From: Christensenella sp. UBA5399 | Lineage (GTDB): Bacteria; Bacillota; Clostridia; Christensenellales; Christensenellaceae | Direction: 5' to 3' | Assembly: GCA_002407725.1 (NCBI GenBank) | Contig: DHOD01000138.1 | Coordinates: forward strand, 755-10,454 | DNA length: 9,700 nt | Part shown: one piece after another, positions 1 to 8,318 of the stretch | Layout: each line of letters opens with the position of its first letter | Numbering within the stretch: position 1 is the stretch's first letter | Position numbers and translations under genes: made by a program | The notes under the pieces: generated by a model | The model's input: the letters and a program-made list of their open reading frames with translations, nothing else | The model's database searches: none | What the model was told of the DNA's origin: nothing

Positions 1-117
1 CCGCATCAGCTCGTCGCGCTTGTCCTTCAGCAGCTTGTGGCCTTTTCGTGCCACCTGCAGCGCTTTTTTCAGCCGCGACAGTTCCATTCGTGTGGGATTT
101 ACTCGCAATACTGCCAA
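1..117 (-). CDS. ntpD: V-type ATPase subunit D, 5' part only (cut by window edge)
   Basis: This is the first 39 codons of the central-shaft subunit D, which turns inside the A3B3 head and couples ATP turnover to rotation of the membrane ring. The visible peptide starts [20 protein letters not shown] and continues with a Lys/Arg-rich helix. This matches the family's N-terminal signature (V-x-P-T-R followed by a long coiled-coil helix). The start is TTG at 117-115. It is chosen because GGAGGTGA lies 5 bases upstream (123-130), an in-frame TAA directly precedes it, and the family's N-terminus aligns there; the internal ATG at codon 11 would delete the conserved start. The gene begins 17 bases after the ntpB stop and closes the visible operon. 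The rest lies outside the window, so intactness cannot be judged. Confidence 0.93.
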   Translation of the reverse strand, partial: MAVLRVNPTRMELSRLKKALQVARKGHKLLKDKRDELMR

Positions 118-122
118 TTATG

Positions 123-130
123 TCACCTCC
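123..130 (-). promoter_or_regulatory. Ribosome binding site deciding the TTG start of ntpD
   Basis: The minus strand reads GGAGGTGA five bases before TTG at 117. This near-perfect anti-Shine-Dalgarno match lies in the 17-base ntpB-ntpD gap and fixes the non-ATG start. Confidence 0.8.
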
Positions 131-134
131 GGCT

Positions 135-1508
135 TCAGCTTTCCGGGTAGTATTTGTCCAAAAATTCCTTCTTGATACGTTTGAGCTCTGTACGCGGAAG
201 TATCCTGAGCAGCTCCCACCCAAGGTCCAGCGTCTCTTCAATACTCCTGTCGGTTGTGTACCCCTGCGATACGTAACGCGTCTCAAACTCGTCCGCGAAT
301 TTCGCATACAGCTTATCGATATCCGTCAGGGCCGCTTCGCCCAGAATCACCATCAGCTCTTTTGCGTCCTTGCCCCTCGCATATGCGGCAAACAGCTGGT
401 TCATTGTGTTTGCGTGGTCGGCGCGCGTCTTGCCTTCGCCAATGCCCTTGTCCTTCAAACGTGAAAGCGAAGGCAGCACATCGATGGGCGGCGCAATATT
501 CTTCCTGTACAGTTCCCTGGAAAGGATAATCTGCCCCTCCGTGATATACCCTGTAAGGTCGGGGATCGGATGGGTTTTATCGTCCTCCGGCATTGTCAGG
601 ATCGGGATCATTGTGATGCTGCCCGTGTGCCCTTCCAGCCTGCCCGCGCGCTCGTACATTGTCGCCAGGTCGGTGTAAAGGTATCCGGGATATCCGCGGC
701 GTCCGGGTACTTCCTTCCTTGCCGCCGAAACCTCACGCAACGCATCCGCGTAGTTCGTGATGTCCGTCATGATGACAAGCACGTGCATCTCTTTTTCAAA
801 CGCAAGATACTCCGCCGCAGTCAGCGCCATACGTGGCGTAGAAATACGCTCAATCGCCGGGTCGTTCGCCAAGTTGACAAACAGCACCGTACGCTCCATA
901 GCGCCTGTACGCTTAAAGTCTTCAATAAAAAAGTTGGATTCTTCAAATGTGATACCCATCGCGGCAAAAACCACCGCGAAGTTTTCAGCATGCCCCAGCA
1001 CTTTGGCCTGCCTTGCAATCTGCGCGGCGAGGTTGCTATGCGGCAATCCGCTTCCAGAGAAAATTGGCAGCTTCTGCCCACGCACCAGCGTGTTCAGTCC
1101 GTCAATCGCGCTAATCCCCGTCTGGATAAACTCCTCAGGATAACTGCGCGCCGTCGGGTTCATCGCCAGGCCGTTGATGTCCATGCGTTTTTCCGGGATG
1201 ATGTCCACCCCGCCGTCAATCGGGCTGCCCATGCCGTCAAACACGCGGCCCAGCATATCCTCGGAAACGCCCAGCTCTATACTGTGTCCCAAAAAACGCA
1301 CTTTGCTGTTTTCCAGGTTGATGCCCGCGCTGTTCTCAAACAACTGCACCAATGCGTTGGAGCCGTCTATCTCCAGCACCTTGCAGCGGCGGATCTCGCC
1401 GTTCGCAAGCTCTATTTCGCCCAGCTCGTCATATGTGACGCCTTCCACGTCCTGCACAAGTACCAGCGGGCCTGCCACTTCCTGTATTGTACGATATTCC
1501 CTAGGCAT
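135..1508 (-). CDS. ntpB: V-type ATPase subunit B (non-catalytic nucleotide-binding subunit)
   Basis: A 457-residue protein of full family length that alternates with subunit A in the A3B3 head. The N-terminal beta-barrel (about 1-75) begins [17 protein letters not shown]. The nucleotide-binding domain follows. It has a degenerate P-loop, [12 protein letters not shown] at about 148-159, which lacks the GKT of the catalytic subunit, as expected for B. The SLSRLKDKG segment places R350 at the arginine-finger position that completes the catalytic site of subunit A; E. hirae NtpB uses the same residue number. The C-terminal helical domain ends at YYPES and TGA. The start is ATG at 1508-1506, directly after the ntpA TAA (TAAATG). 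AGGAGG lies 8 bases upstream inside the ntpA 3' end, so translation of A and B is probably coupled. No damage is seen. Confidence 0.97.
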   Translation of the reverse strand: MPREYRTIQEVAGPLVLVQDVEGVTYDELGEIELANGEIRRCKVLEIDGSNALVQLFENSAGINLENSKVRFLGHSIELGVSEDMLGRVFDGMGSPIDGGVDIIPEKRMDINGLAMNPTARSYPEEFIQTGISAIDGLNTLVRGQKLPIFSGSGLPHSNLAAQIARQAKVLGHAENFAVVFAAMGITFEESNFFIEDFKRTGAMERTVLFVNLANDPAIERISTPRMALTAAEYLAFEKEMHVLVIMTDITNYADALREVSAARKEVPGRRGYPGYLYTDLATMYERAGRLEGHTGSITMIPILTMPEDDKTHPIPDLTGYITEGQIILSRELYRKNIAPPIDVLPSLSRLKDKGIGEGKTRADHANTMNQLFAAYARGKDAKELMVILGEAALTDIDKLYAKFADEFETRYVSQGYTTDRSIEETLDLGWELLRILPRTELKRIKKEFLDKYYPES

Positions 1509-3284
1509 TTACACTTCCTCCTCTGCTTTCAGATGAGATGTTTCTTCCTGTATCTGCGCATAGATGCTCTCGTACTCAGCGGGAACCTCATCTTCCAATA
1601 CATATTTGATCCTGCCGATGCGTTCCCTGACGGGCAGCATCGATAGTTTATTGATGTCCGCGCCATTTTCCAGCGCCTTCATTCCAAAGTCATAAAAAGC
1701 CAGCACCAACCGCAGCATATAATGCTGCTTGGTCAGCGACGTATAGGTATCCACATCGTGGAACGCATCCTGGTGCAGGTAATCCTCACGGATAGACCGC
1801 GAAACTTCCAGTTTCAGCCTGTCGTTGCTCGACAGCGCATCCATACCCACCAGCTTCACAATTTCGTCCAGCTCCGCTTCTTCCTGCAACAGCCTTGATA
1901 CACGCTCCCTAAGCTGCTTCCAGTCTTTGGCCACGTTGCCGTCCATCCAGTCTTCCAGTGTGTCGAGGTAAAGCGAATAGCTTGTCAGCCAGTTGATCGC
2001 CGGGAAGTGGCGGCTGTATGCCAGCGCCGAATCCAGGCCCCAGAACACTTTTACAATACGCAGCGTCGCCTGCGATACAGGCTCCGAAATATCGCCGCCG
2101 GGTGGTGAAACCGCGCCGATGATGCTGAGCGCGCCTTTCCTGTCCTCGCTGCCTGCAGCCGTGACAACGCCTGCACGCTCATAGAAGCTTGCCAGTCGGC
2201 TGGCCAGGTATGCGGGATACCCTTCCTCACCGGGCATCTCCTCCAAACGGCCCGACATCTCCCTGAGCGCCTCCGCCCAGCGTGATGTGGAATCCGCCAT
2301 CAGCGCCACACTGTATCCCATATCCCGGAAATATTCCGCAATCGTCACGCCCGTGTACACCGACGCCTCACGCGCGGCCACCGGCATATCCGATGTGTTT
2401 GCAATCAGCACAGTACGCTCCATCAGCGTCTTGCCTGTTTTGGGATCCTTAATGTGCGGGAACTCATTTAATACGTCCGTCATTTCGTTTCCGCGCTCGC
2501 CGCAGCCAATGTACACCACAATCTCTGCATTCGTCCACTTGGCAAGCTGGTGCTGCACCACTGTTTTTCCGCTGCCGAACGGTCCGGGAACAGCCCCAAC
2601 GCCGCCCATCGCAATCGGGAACAATGTATCAATAACCCGCTGCCCCGTTATCAGCGGCTCTGTGGGGGGAACTTTCTTCTGATACGGCCTGCCGCGGCGC
2701 ACCGGCCATTTTTGCAGCATGATGATTTCCTGCTCGCTGCCGTCCGCCTTCTTTACTTTGCCGATCGCATCCAGCACGGTAAATTCACCGCTGTTGATCT
2801 CGATGATCTCGCCGTCATATCCAATCGGCAGCATCACCTTGTGCACGACCACATCGGATTCCTGCACAGTCCCCAAAATGTCGCCGCCCTTCAGCTGGTC
2901 GCCCGCCTTGGCCGTCGCCTGAAAGCTCCACTTTTTCTCGCGGTCAAGCGCCGGGACGTCAATGCCGCGCTTCAGGTTTGTGCCAATCTTTTGTTTTATC
3001 TTATCAAGCGGCCTTTGTATGCCGTCGTATATGCTCCCGATCAGTCCCGGGCCAAGCTCCACAGAAAGCGGGCTCCCCTCCGACTTGACTTCCTATGCCG
3101 GCCCCAGTCCGGATGTTTCCTCATAGACCTGGATGGACGCCTGATCGCCGCGCATTTCAATGATCTCTCCAACCAATCCCTGGTCAGAAACACGCACAAC
3201 GTCGTACATATCCGCGTCACGCATCCCGGTCGCCACTACAAGCGGGCCCGAAACTTTTTTGATCAACCCAGTACTATTTTTCAT
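1509..3284 (-). CDS. ntpA: V-type ATPase catalytic subunit A, interrupted by an in-frame TAG at codon 64
   Basis: The catalytic subunit hydrolyses or makes ATP in the A3B3 head. Read through the TAG, the gene has 591 codons plus stop, normal family length. Codons 1-63 encode the N-terminal beta-barrel, starting [17 protein letters not shown] and reaching [13 protein letters not shown] is codon 64 (3095-3093). The same frame resumes at once with [20 protein letters not shown] and is intact to the TAA at 1509. It keeps the Walker A loop GPFGSGKT (about 234-241), the catalytic [10 protein letters not shown] motif (about 262-270) and the [20 protein letters not shown] segment. The start is ATG 3284: GGGAG lies 7 bases upstream and the family's N-terminus aligns there, although the frame is open to 3326. 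Automatic annotation would probably call only 1509-3062 from a GTG. A nonsense mutation or a sequence error is most likely; a functional split or suppressed product is possible. Confidence 0.93.
3093..3095 (-). other. In-frame amber (TAG) codon inside ntpA
   Basis: The minus strand reads CTG GGG CCG GCA TAG GAA GTC AAG TCG. Both sides are in one frame and both match subunit A. From memory, E. hirae NtpA has GIGPGEPVRSTGEALSV here, and a gap-free alignment puts the TAG opposite the Glu of GEPV. One base change from GAG (Glu) or CAG (Gln) would therefore explain it. No insertion or deletion is needed. Confidence 0.9.
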
Positions 3285-3322
3285 ATTCGATCTCCCATCT
3301 ATTTGCCATTGCGCTTTCCATG

Positions 3323-3646
3323 TCAATTATCGCCACCGAAGATAATATCAGATCCAACCGCCTGTTTGACGTAGTTCCTGATTGTCTCCATGGCAAACCC
3401 GCTTTCGCCTGCTGTGGAAGGAATGGGCACCACGGCGGGCGTCATAGCGTTTTGATAACGCGCATATTCATCGGGCATCTTCTTTATATAAGGCTCGGTG
3501 ATATACACAATGCCGTATTCACCGTTGTCCAGCATCTTCAATTTCTTTTTTGCGTCTTCCACATCTTTTACAGGATAAATATCCATACCCAATGCCGAAA
3601 AGCCGCAAATGCTGTCATAATCGCCTATTACGCCAATCCTATACAT
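3323..3646 (-). CDS. ntpG: V-type ATPase subunit F (central shaft)
   Basis: A 107-residue subunit F (NtpG in E. hirae naming), a small Rossmann-like protein that binds subunit D in the rotor shaft. The N-terminus [20 protein letters not shown] is the family signature (K/R-I-G-V-I-G-D-x-D-S). It is followed by a G-I-V-Y-I-T-E strand and a P-I-P segment near residue 75. ATG 3646 is chosen because family members begin directly with M-Y-K/R-I-G-V; a GTG at 3655 in the same frame is the alternative, adding three residues. The start lies inside the ntpC end (ATGTATAG, 8-base overlap), which suggests translational coupling. The stop is TGA, and ntpA follows after 38 bases. Confidence 0.95.
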   Translation of the reverse strand: MYRIGVIGDYDSICGFSALGMDIYPVKDVEDAKKKLKMLDNGEYGIVYITEPYIKKMPDEYARYQNAMTPAVVPIPSTAGESGFAMETIRNYVKQAVGSDIIFGGDN

Positions 3647-4625
3647 ACAAATCACGCAGCCTTTCCTTTAATGTACTTTTGGGAATATGGTTCAATAAAC
3701 CGTAAAGGACAATCCGAAGCGCCTGCGCTTCCGCTTTTTTACCGTAAAGGTAAGCCAGCAAGGGTTCGAATCCGAAAGACTGGTATTGCGCGGCCCGCAC
3801 ATAATCCATCAGCTTATTGTCCGTCCACTTCTCAAATTCGCTGATCGACTGGCCCGCCGCTTCGGCGCCGTCCTCAAATCCGTTTGCGCTAAACGCACCG
3901 ATCACTGCCTGGACATCCTGCGCGGCAGCCTCCACCAACGCATCGGCACCAGCGTCATCCGTTTGCAGCATCGATTCGCTGATAAACGTTTTATCCTTCT
4001 TCGCCGCCGCCATACGAAGGGCTGTTTTCATGTTGGACAACGTCGCCCAAAGCTGCACCCATCCATATAGGAAATTGCTCTTCCGTTCTTCCGCTTCCTT
4101 CTGCATGGCTGCAAACGCCGCTTTGTCGATGACAATTTCCGCCCTTTGCCCGTCGTGTGTGCGCGCCAGCAGTTCGTACGCGTCCTGGGCCGGCTTTCTG
4201 AGCAATTCCGGTAACTCGTCCATCTTGTTTTCAGAGACAATCTTATGCACGGCTTCCGGGTCGTTGATGCTGGGATACAGCATCAGGTGCTTCCATTCGG
4301 AATTATCAAAAACCGCTTTCAGTATCGTCTTCAGATTCTGGAAATCATTCTGGTACAGCAATACGTCGATTGGGGCGTCCTTGGGACATGCCTCGCGAAT
4401 CTCCTGCCATGCCTGCTCCAGTTCCGCCTTCAACAGTTCGTCAATGATGTCTTTGCTCGCGCCCGAAACTTTATCGCCTCCGCCGTAATTGCGGTCGACC
4501 AAAAACTTGACCGCCTCGGCAGCGCCCGGCATGTTGAGCAGCGCGTCAATGTCCGCCTGATCCAGCATCTTGTTTTCCAGCGTCCTCATATAGGCTACGG
4601 AATATGCAAAATCTGTATCTTTCAA
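3639..4625 (-). CDS. ntpC: V-type ATPase subunit C (rotor-to-ring connector, subunit d homologue)
   Basis: A 328-residue, largely helical subunit that sits as a funnel on the K ring and receives the D/F shaft. The N-terminus KDTDFAYSVAYMRTLENKML and the following DQADIDALLNM match the family pattern (Y-A-x-A-R-x-R-x-L-E-x-x-L-L, then an acidic LL motif). Three related helical segments follow, ending L-x-R-L-R-D-L-Y-V. The start is TTG 4625-4623, supported by GAGGAG seven bases upstream at 4633-4638; no ATG lies near the conserved start. It ends with TAG, overlapping the ntpG start by 8 bases. The upstream gene ntpE also ends in TAG and lies in the same reading frame, 18 bases away. Confidence 0.95.
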   Translation of the reverse strand: MKDTDFAYSVAYMRTLENKMLDQADIDALLNMPGAAEAVKFLVDRNYGGGDKVSGASKDIIDELLKAELEQAWQEIREACPKDAPIDVLLYQNDFQNLKTILKAVFDNSEWKHLMLYPSINDPEAVHKIVSENKMDELPELLRKPAQDAYELLARTHDGQRAEIVIDKAAFAAMQKEAEERKSNFLYGWVQLWATLSNMKTALRMAAAKKDKTFISESMLQTDDAGADALVEAAAQDVQAVIGAFSANGFEDGAEAAGQSISEFEKWTDNKLMDYVRAAQYQSFGFEPLLAYLYGKKAEAQALRIVLYGLLNHIPKSTLKERLRDLYV

Positions 4626-4632
4626 AAAACCA

Positions 4633-4638
4633 CTCCTC
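4633..4638 (-). promoter_or_regulatory. Ribosome binding site deciding the TTG start of ntpC
   Basis: GAGGAG on the minus strand sits 7 bases before TTG 4625, within the 18-base ntpE-ntpC gap. Confidence 0.7.
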
Positions 4639-4643
4639 TGCGC

Positions 4644-5231
4644 CTACTCATTGAGACTTTTATTGACAGCGTCCCAAATCTGGTTTTTATTTGTCTCAAA
4701 CAGGCTGTCCACCGAGCAGTTCTGCTCGATTTTGCCATAAACAATCATAAAACCGCCGTCAATCTGGTCCGTCGCGCCTTCCAGCACAACCGAACCATCT
4801 TTGATATCCTTATTGCAGCGTTCAACAAAACCGTCCGGCAACCTGTCATAATCCTTGCGCGCAAAGTACAGCCGGCCTTCGCCGCGCTGCGCATTTTTCA
4901 CGCAAATTTTATACATCAGGTCAAAATACTGATCGGGTGGCAGATTCTCGATCCTGCTCTTCGCTTCGCTTACAGCGGAATCAATGACGTCACTACGCGC
5001 CTTCAGCAGCGCCTGCTTCCTGTTCTGCCTGTTTTCCGACGCAAAAATCTCAAACACCTTATCGGCTTCACGCTCGGCCACTTCCGCGTCCGCGCGTTTC
5101 TGCTTTTCCATCACCGCCGCCGCGGTGTCTTCAATATGCTTTACTTTGGCCTTCGCTTCTGCAATAATCTCATCGGCTTTGGCCTTTGCCTCGCTTTTGA
5201 TTGAGTCCGCAATTTTCTCCAAACCGCTCAT
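4644..5231 (-). CDS. ntpE: V-type ATPase subunit E (peripheral stalk)
   Basis: A 195-residue stator subunit that pairs with subunit H to hold the A3B3 head against the rotating shaft. Residues 1 to about 85 form a charged, Ala/Lys/Glu-rich coiled coil (MSGLEKIADSIKSEAKAKAD onward), as in all E subunits. The C-terminal half is a small globular domain with segments such as GEGRLYFARKDYDRLP and GGFMIVYGKIEQNCSVDSL, followed by a terminal helix. The frame is open upstream to 5492, but that stretch overlaps ntpK and does not look like subunit E. ATG 5231 has AAGGGGG five bases upstream, overlapping the ntpK stop, and gives the family N-terminus. It ends in TAG, in the same frame as ntpC. Confidence 0.95.
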   Translation of the reverse strand: MSGLEKIADSIKSEAKAKADEIIAEAKAKVKHIEDTAAAVMEKQKRADAEVAEREADKVFEIFASENRQNRKQALLKARSDVIDSAVSEAKSRIENLPPDQYFDLMYKICVKNAQRGEGRLYFARKDYDRLPDGFVERCNKDIKDGSVVLEGATDQIDGGFMIVYGKIEQNCSVDSLFETNKNQIWDAVNKSLNE

Positions 5232-5241
5232 AGCAGCCCCC

Positions 5242-5712
<471 letters not shown>

Positions 5713-5728
5713 CTAATGCACCTCTCTT

Positions 5729-7732
5729 TTACTTTTGGTTAGAAAACCTGTAATACTTTGTATCCATTTTAAAAGGCTTGAACGGTTTCCCGCCGCCCTC
5801 ATAAAACTTACTATAGAACTCCACATACTGCAGGCGCATCGTATGCACGTAAGCGCCCAGCGCATTGAGCGCAAAATTGACGATGTGGCCCAGTATAAAC
5901 ACCACTACAAAGAATACGATACCGATTGCCGAATTGCCAAAAAGCGTGCCCATCATATTGACAACATTCGCAATAACACCGGTCGCCAGTCCAAGCGCCA
6001 ACAGGCGCGAATAAGAAAGCATGTCGCCGATGTATCCCGTAATATCATAAATACTCAACACGCCTCCACCTAGGGCTGCGATGATGTTCTTCTTTTTCAG
6101 GACCAGCCCCGCGGCCGTCTTGATCGCCACCAGCCCAATCAATGCCACAATCAGGCCGTACATCCCGATCGTATTAACAACGCCCGGCACCGTCACGCCG
6201 CTGTTCCCCAGGAACATGCCTGTCGCCAGAACCAGTATAAAGCCCATGATGACCATCCAGATCATGTGGTCTGCAACCGCCTCAAAGTATTGCTTGTCGC
6301 GGCACAGCGTATACACTTTGATTCCCATACCTATCAACAGATGAATGATGCCCAGCATGACGCTGAACACAAGCAGCGTCAGCGGCTCCTGCGTCGGATC
6401 CATCCACAGCGGCGTCAGCATCGCATCGCCGCCAAAGAACACCGACGAGATCGTGTGGGTCGCATCTCCAAAGAATCCGCCGTACATGAATCCCCAGAAA
6501 GTAGTAGACAGGCCGCAGAAAAAGAACATTTTGAATGAGGCGCGTTTGCCCGGCTCCAATACTTTTCCATAACCCAGTATAAAGCAGGCAATCGCCATCA
6601 ACAGGCCGTACCCCGCGTCAGAAAACATCATTCCAAAAAAGAAATAATAGAAAAACGACATGATCGGGTTGGGATCCACATCGCCTACCCCCGGCATGCT
6701 ATATGTGCGCGTAATACCCTCTACCGGCGCAACAAAGCCATTGTTCTCAAACTGTACCGGCGCATCTTCCGGGTCTTCCGGGTCATGAATCTCCACATAA
6801 GCGCCATAATTCTGCTCCAGCGCCTTTTGCACCTGCTCTGCATGCTTATCCAGCACGTACCCTTCCAACACAAACGTATGCGCCGTCATCCCCATCTTCG
6901 CAATCGCCTGGTATTTCTCCTTGCGCAGCACCAGATGGTCATATAACAGCTTTATTTCGTCACGGTCTTTGCCGTATTTTGCAATCTCTTTTTCCAGCTT
7001 CCCGGCTTCTTTCGCCAGTTCCTTCTTTGCTTCTTCCAACACTTCCGTTTTCTTTTTAGGAACATGGTGGCTCAGACTGAATGAAGGCTCCGCAAGGCCA
7101 ATATCCTGGAAAAACGCATTTGCTTTCTGCGCAATTCCTTTGGGATACGCCATCCATATTGTCGTATATTCCTTCGTGTTTGCTACAAACTCGAAATGGA
7201 ACGTATCAATTTCCTGCTTCTGCAGCGCTTCGTTGATCTCCTGCTCTGTCCATGCGCCCTGCAACGTGCCGGATTTTATGATCGTATCCCTTGTCCCCGT
7301 CACGTTCATCGGCACATCCAATTGCAAAAACGGCCTGAGCGCGATTTGCTTTGCATCAATCTTTCGGATGTTTTCCGCATTTTCATGTATCTTGTCGGCC
7401 AGGCGGATGATCTCGTATACTTTTTTGAGCGCGCCTTCGCTGTCCACCGATTTCATGCTGTATTTATCCATTGAAATACTCTTGCGGGACGAAAAAAGAC
7501 CGGTTTTTTCCGGCGCGTATTTATCCAGTATTTCAATTGCATTTTCTGAAGAATTGATAAAACCGTCAAATTGCGATATGCTCTGTGCGGTTTCCTTCCG
7601 TTCAAGCTGTGTATCGGCGATATCCACATCCTTAATTTCAATGACACCCTTTTGGTGCATCTCTTCAAGGATTTCTTTCCTCTCGGAATTCAGGCCATAC
7701 ACAAAAATTTCTTTTGATCTGACTAATGCCAA
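5729..7732 (-). CDS. ntpI: V-type ATPase subunit I (membrane stator, subunit a homologue)
   Basis: A 667-residue stator subunit that forms the ion half-channels beside the K ring. The N-terminal half (1 to about 350) is cytoplasmic, with a long charged coiled coil at about 225-275 (EEAKKELAKEAGKLEKEIAK). It anchors the E/H stalks. The C-terminal half has about eight hydrophobic helices, beginning with NPIMSFFYYFFFGMMFSDAG near 355-374. Two family signatures are intact: GDMLSYSRLLALGLATG (569-585) with R576, and YVHTMRLQYVEFYSKFYEGG (628-647) with R633. These correspond to the conserved membrane arginines of the family (R573 and R629 in E. hirae). The start is TTG 7732, with AAGGGG eight bases upstream (7741-7746) and the family-typical MALVRSKEIFVYG; no in-frame ATG lies upstream within the gap. 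It follows ntpF by 24 bases. Confidence 0.96.
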   Translation of the reverse strand: MALVRSKEIFVYGLNSERKEILEEMHQKGVIEIKDVDIADTQLERKETAQSISQFDGFINSSENAIEILDKYAPEKTGLFSSRKSISMDKYSMKSVDSEGALKKVYEIIRLADKIHENAENIRKIDAKQIALRPFLQLDVPMNVTGTRDTIIKSGTLQGAWTEQEINEALQKQEIDTFHFEFVANTKEYTTIWMAYPKGIAQKANAFFQDIGLAEPSFSLSHHVPKKKTEVLEEAKKELAKEAGKLEKEIAKYGKDRDEIKLLYDHLVLRKEKYQAIAKMGMTAHTFVLEGYVLDKHAEQVQKALEQNYGAYVEIHDPEDPEDAPVQFENNGFVAPVEGITRTYSMPGVGDVDPNPIMSFFYYFFFGMMFSDAGYGLLMAIACFILGYGKVLEPGKRASFKMFFFCGLSTTFWGFMYGGFFGDATHTISSVFFGGDAMLTPLWMDPTQEPLTLLVFSVMLGIIHLLIGMGIKVYTLCRDKQYFEAVADHMIWMVIMGFILVLATGMFLGNSGVTVPGVVNTIGMYGLIVALIGLVAIKTAAGLVLKKKNIIAALGGGVLSIYDITGYIGDMLSYSRLLALGLATGVIANVVNMMGTLFGNSAIGIVFFVVVFILGHIVNFALNALGAYVHTMRLQYVEFYSKFYEGGGKPFKPFKMDTKYYRFSNQK

Positions 7733-7740
7733 AACATCAA

Positions 7741-7746
7741 CCCCTT
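7741..7746 (-). promoter_or_regulatory. Ribosome binding site deciding the TTG start of ntpI
   Basis: AAGGGG on the minus strand lies 8 bases before TTG 7732. The nearby ATG (7737-7735) is out of frame with subunit I. Confidence 0.6.
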
Positions 7747-7756
7747 TATTGCTATT

Positions 7757-8068
7757 TTAGCCGGCTATTACTTCCAGTACCAGTTCAATGGCTTTATCTT
7801 TCTTTGCCGCAAGGCTTGCTGTCAGTTCCGCTGCAAGCTTTTCCGTCTCCGCTTCGTATTCCTTTTGCTGCGCCTGCGCACGGCTCCATGCATCATCTTT
7901 CATTTTCGCTGCGCTCTCGCGGAATTTTACATCTGTATCCGCCATGTCTTTATCCGCCTTCAGGCTGGCATCTTCCACCATCTTTGCGGCCTGCGCACGG
8001 GCCTGCTCAATCATCTGCTTCGAATTTTCTTCCGCTTCCTTAATATACTCCAACGCCTGCTTAGCCAT
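7757..8068 (-). CDS. ntpF: V-type ATPase peripheral-stalk subunit H/G
   Basis: A 103-residue, almost wholly helical, charged protein (Ala 20% or more, with Lys, Glu and Gln) and no membrane segment. It begins MAKQALEYIKEAEENSKQMI. It belongs to the small stalk subunit called H in archaeal enzymes, NtpF in E. hirae and G in eukaryotes, which forms a right-handed coiled coil with subunit E. Identification rests on composition, size and being the first gene before ntpI, the usual position in bacterial ntp operons; coiled coils evolve fast, so sequence identity alone would be weak. ATG 8068 has a strong GGAGGTGAT a few bases upstream. It ends in TAA 24 bases before ntpI. Confidence 0.88.
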   Translation of the reverse strand: MAKQALEYIKEAEENSKQMIEQARAQAAKMVEDASLKADKDMADTDVKFRESAAKMKDDAWSRAQAQQKEYEAETEKLAAELTASLAAKKDKAIELVLEVIAG

Positions 8069-8176
8069 GCGATCACCTCCACGCTATCATTCACACATCA
8101 CGCATTATATTTAAAAAACAATAAAAAAATTAACCCCGTAAATAAACAACCGTTAAATGAATCCTAAAACATTACT
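8069..8176 (-). other. AT-rich 5' leader of the ATPase operon
   Basis: About 100 bases lie between the predicted transcription start (near 8170) and the ntpF start. The leader ends with GGAGGTGAT, the strongest ribosome binding site in the operon. It holds a weak inverted repeat (TTAAC...GTTAA, 8130-8156) followed in the transcript by seven U (8129-8123), and a TATAAT on the minus strand (8104-8109) lacking a good -35. I see no recognisable riboswitch and no gene. Confidence 0.45.
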
Positions 8177-8205
8177 ATTAAAGCATAATCATATTCGAAT
8201 GTCAA
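8177..8205 (-). promoter_or_regulatory. Predicted housekeeping-sigma promoter of the ATPase operon
   Basis: The minus strand reads TTGACA (8205-8200), a 17-base spacer, then TTTAAT (8182-8177). That is a perfect -35 and a 5/6 -10 at optimal spacing. The start of transcription would be near 8170, about 100 bases before ntpF. The 27 bases upstream of the -35 are nearly all A/T and could act as an UP element. Confidence 0.75.
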
Positions 8206-8232
8206 CGTTATACATAATATATAACATATAAC
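8206..8232 (-). repeat. AT-rich repeats abutting the operon -35 box
   Basis: TATAAC occurs twice on the plus strand (8220-8225 and 8227-8232), and GTTATA at 8207-8212 is its inverse. The segment lies directly upstream of TTGACA, where either an UP element or a regulator site would sit. Repeats this short in A/T sequence may be chance. Confidence 0.4.
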
Positions 8233-8267
8233 AAAATGATTTGTTTACCATGCGCCTATACTGCATC

Positions 8268-8309
8268 GCTGGTCATTTCCGATGCGCAAAAGCGGTATTT
8301 TCAACCAGC
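8268..8309. repeat. Inverted repeat downstream of the hydrolase gene
   Basis: GCTGGT (8268-8273) and ACCAGC (8304-8309) are complementary arms around about 30 bases that also hold a small GCGC-AAAA-GCG hairpin. It starts about 10 bases after the hydrolase stop, where a terminator would be expected, but no U-run follows in the minus-strand transcript, so a classical intrinsic terminator is not shown. Confidence 0.3.
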
Positions 8310-8318
8310 CTCCCCGGG

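Noticed and set aside
570..1646. Plus-strand open frame of 358 codons opposite ntpB
   Set aside because: It lies antisense to a fully conserved ntpB and resembles no family; its His/Arg/Leu-rich composition is that of a mirrored coding frame. The same applies to the plus-strand frames at 2550-3374, 4245-5204, 6921-7760 and 8661-9398.
3093..3095. Pyrrolysine at the ntpA amber codon
   Set aside because: The aligned family residue is Glu at a barrel-edge loop, with no known role for Pyl in V-ATPases, and TAG ends three other genes in the window. It is not excluded without the rest of the genome.
3285..3326. Start of ntpA 14 codons further upstream
   Set aside because: It would overlap the ntpG stop and add residues absent from the family; ATG 3284 has GGGAG at proper spacing.
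8123..8156. Intrinsic attenuator in the ATPase leader
   Set aside because: The stem is only five base pairs, mostly A-U, with an 18-base-scale loop, too weak despite the following U7.
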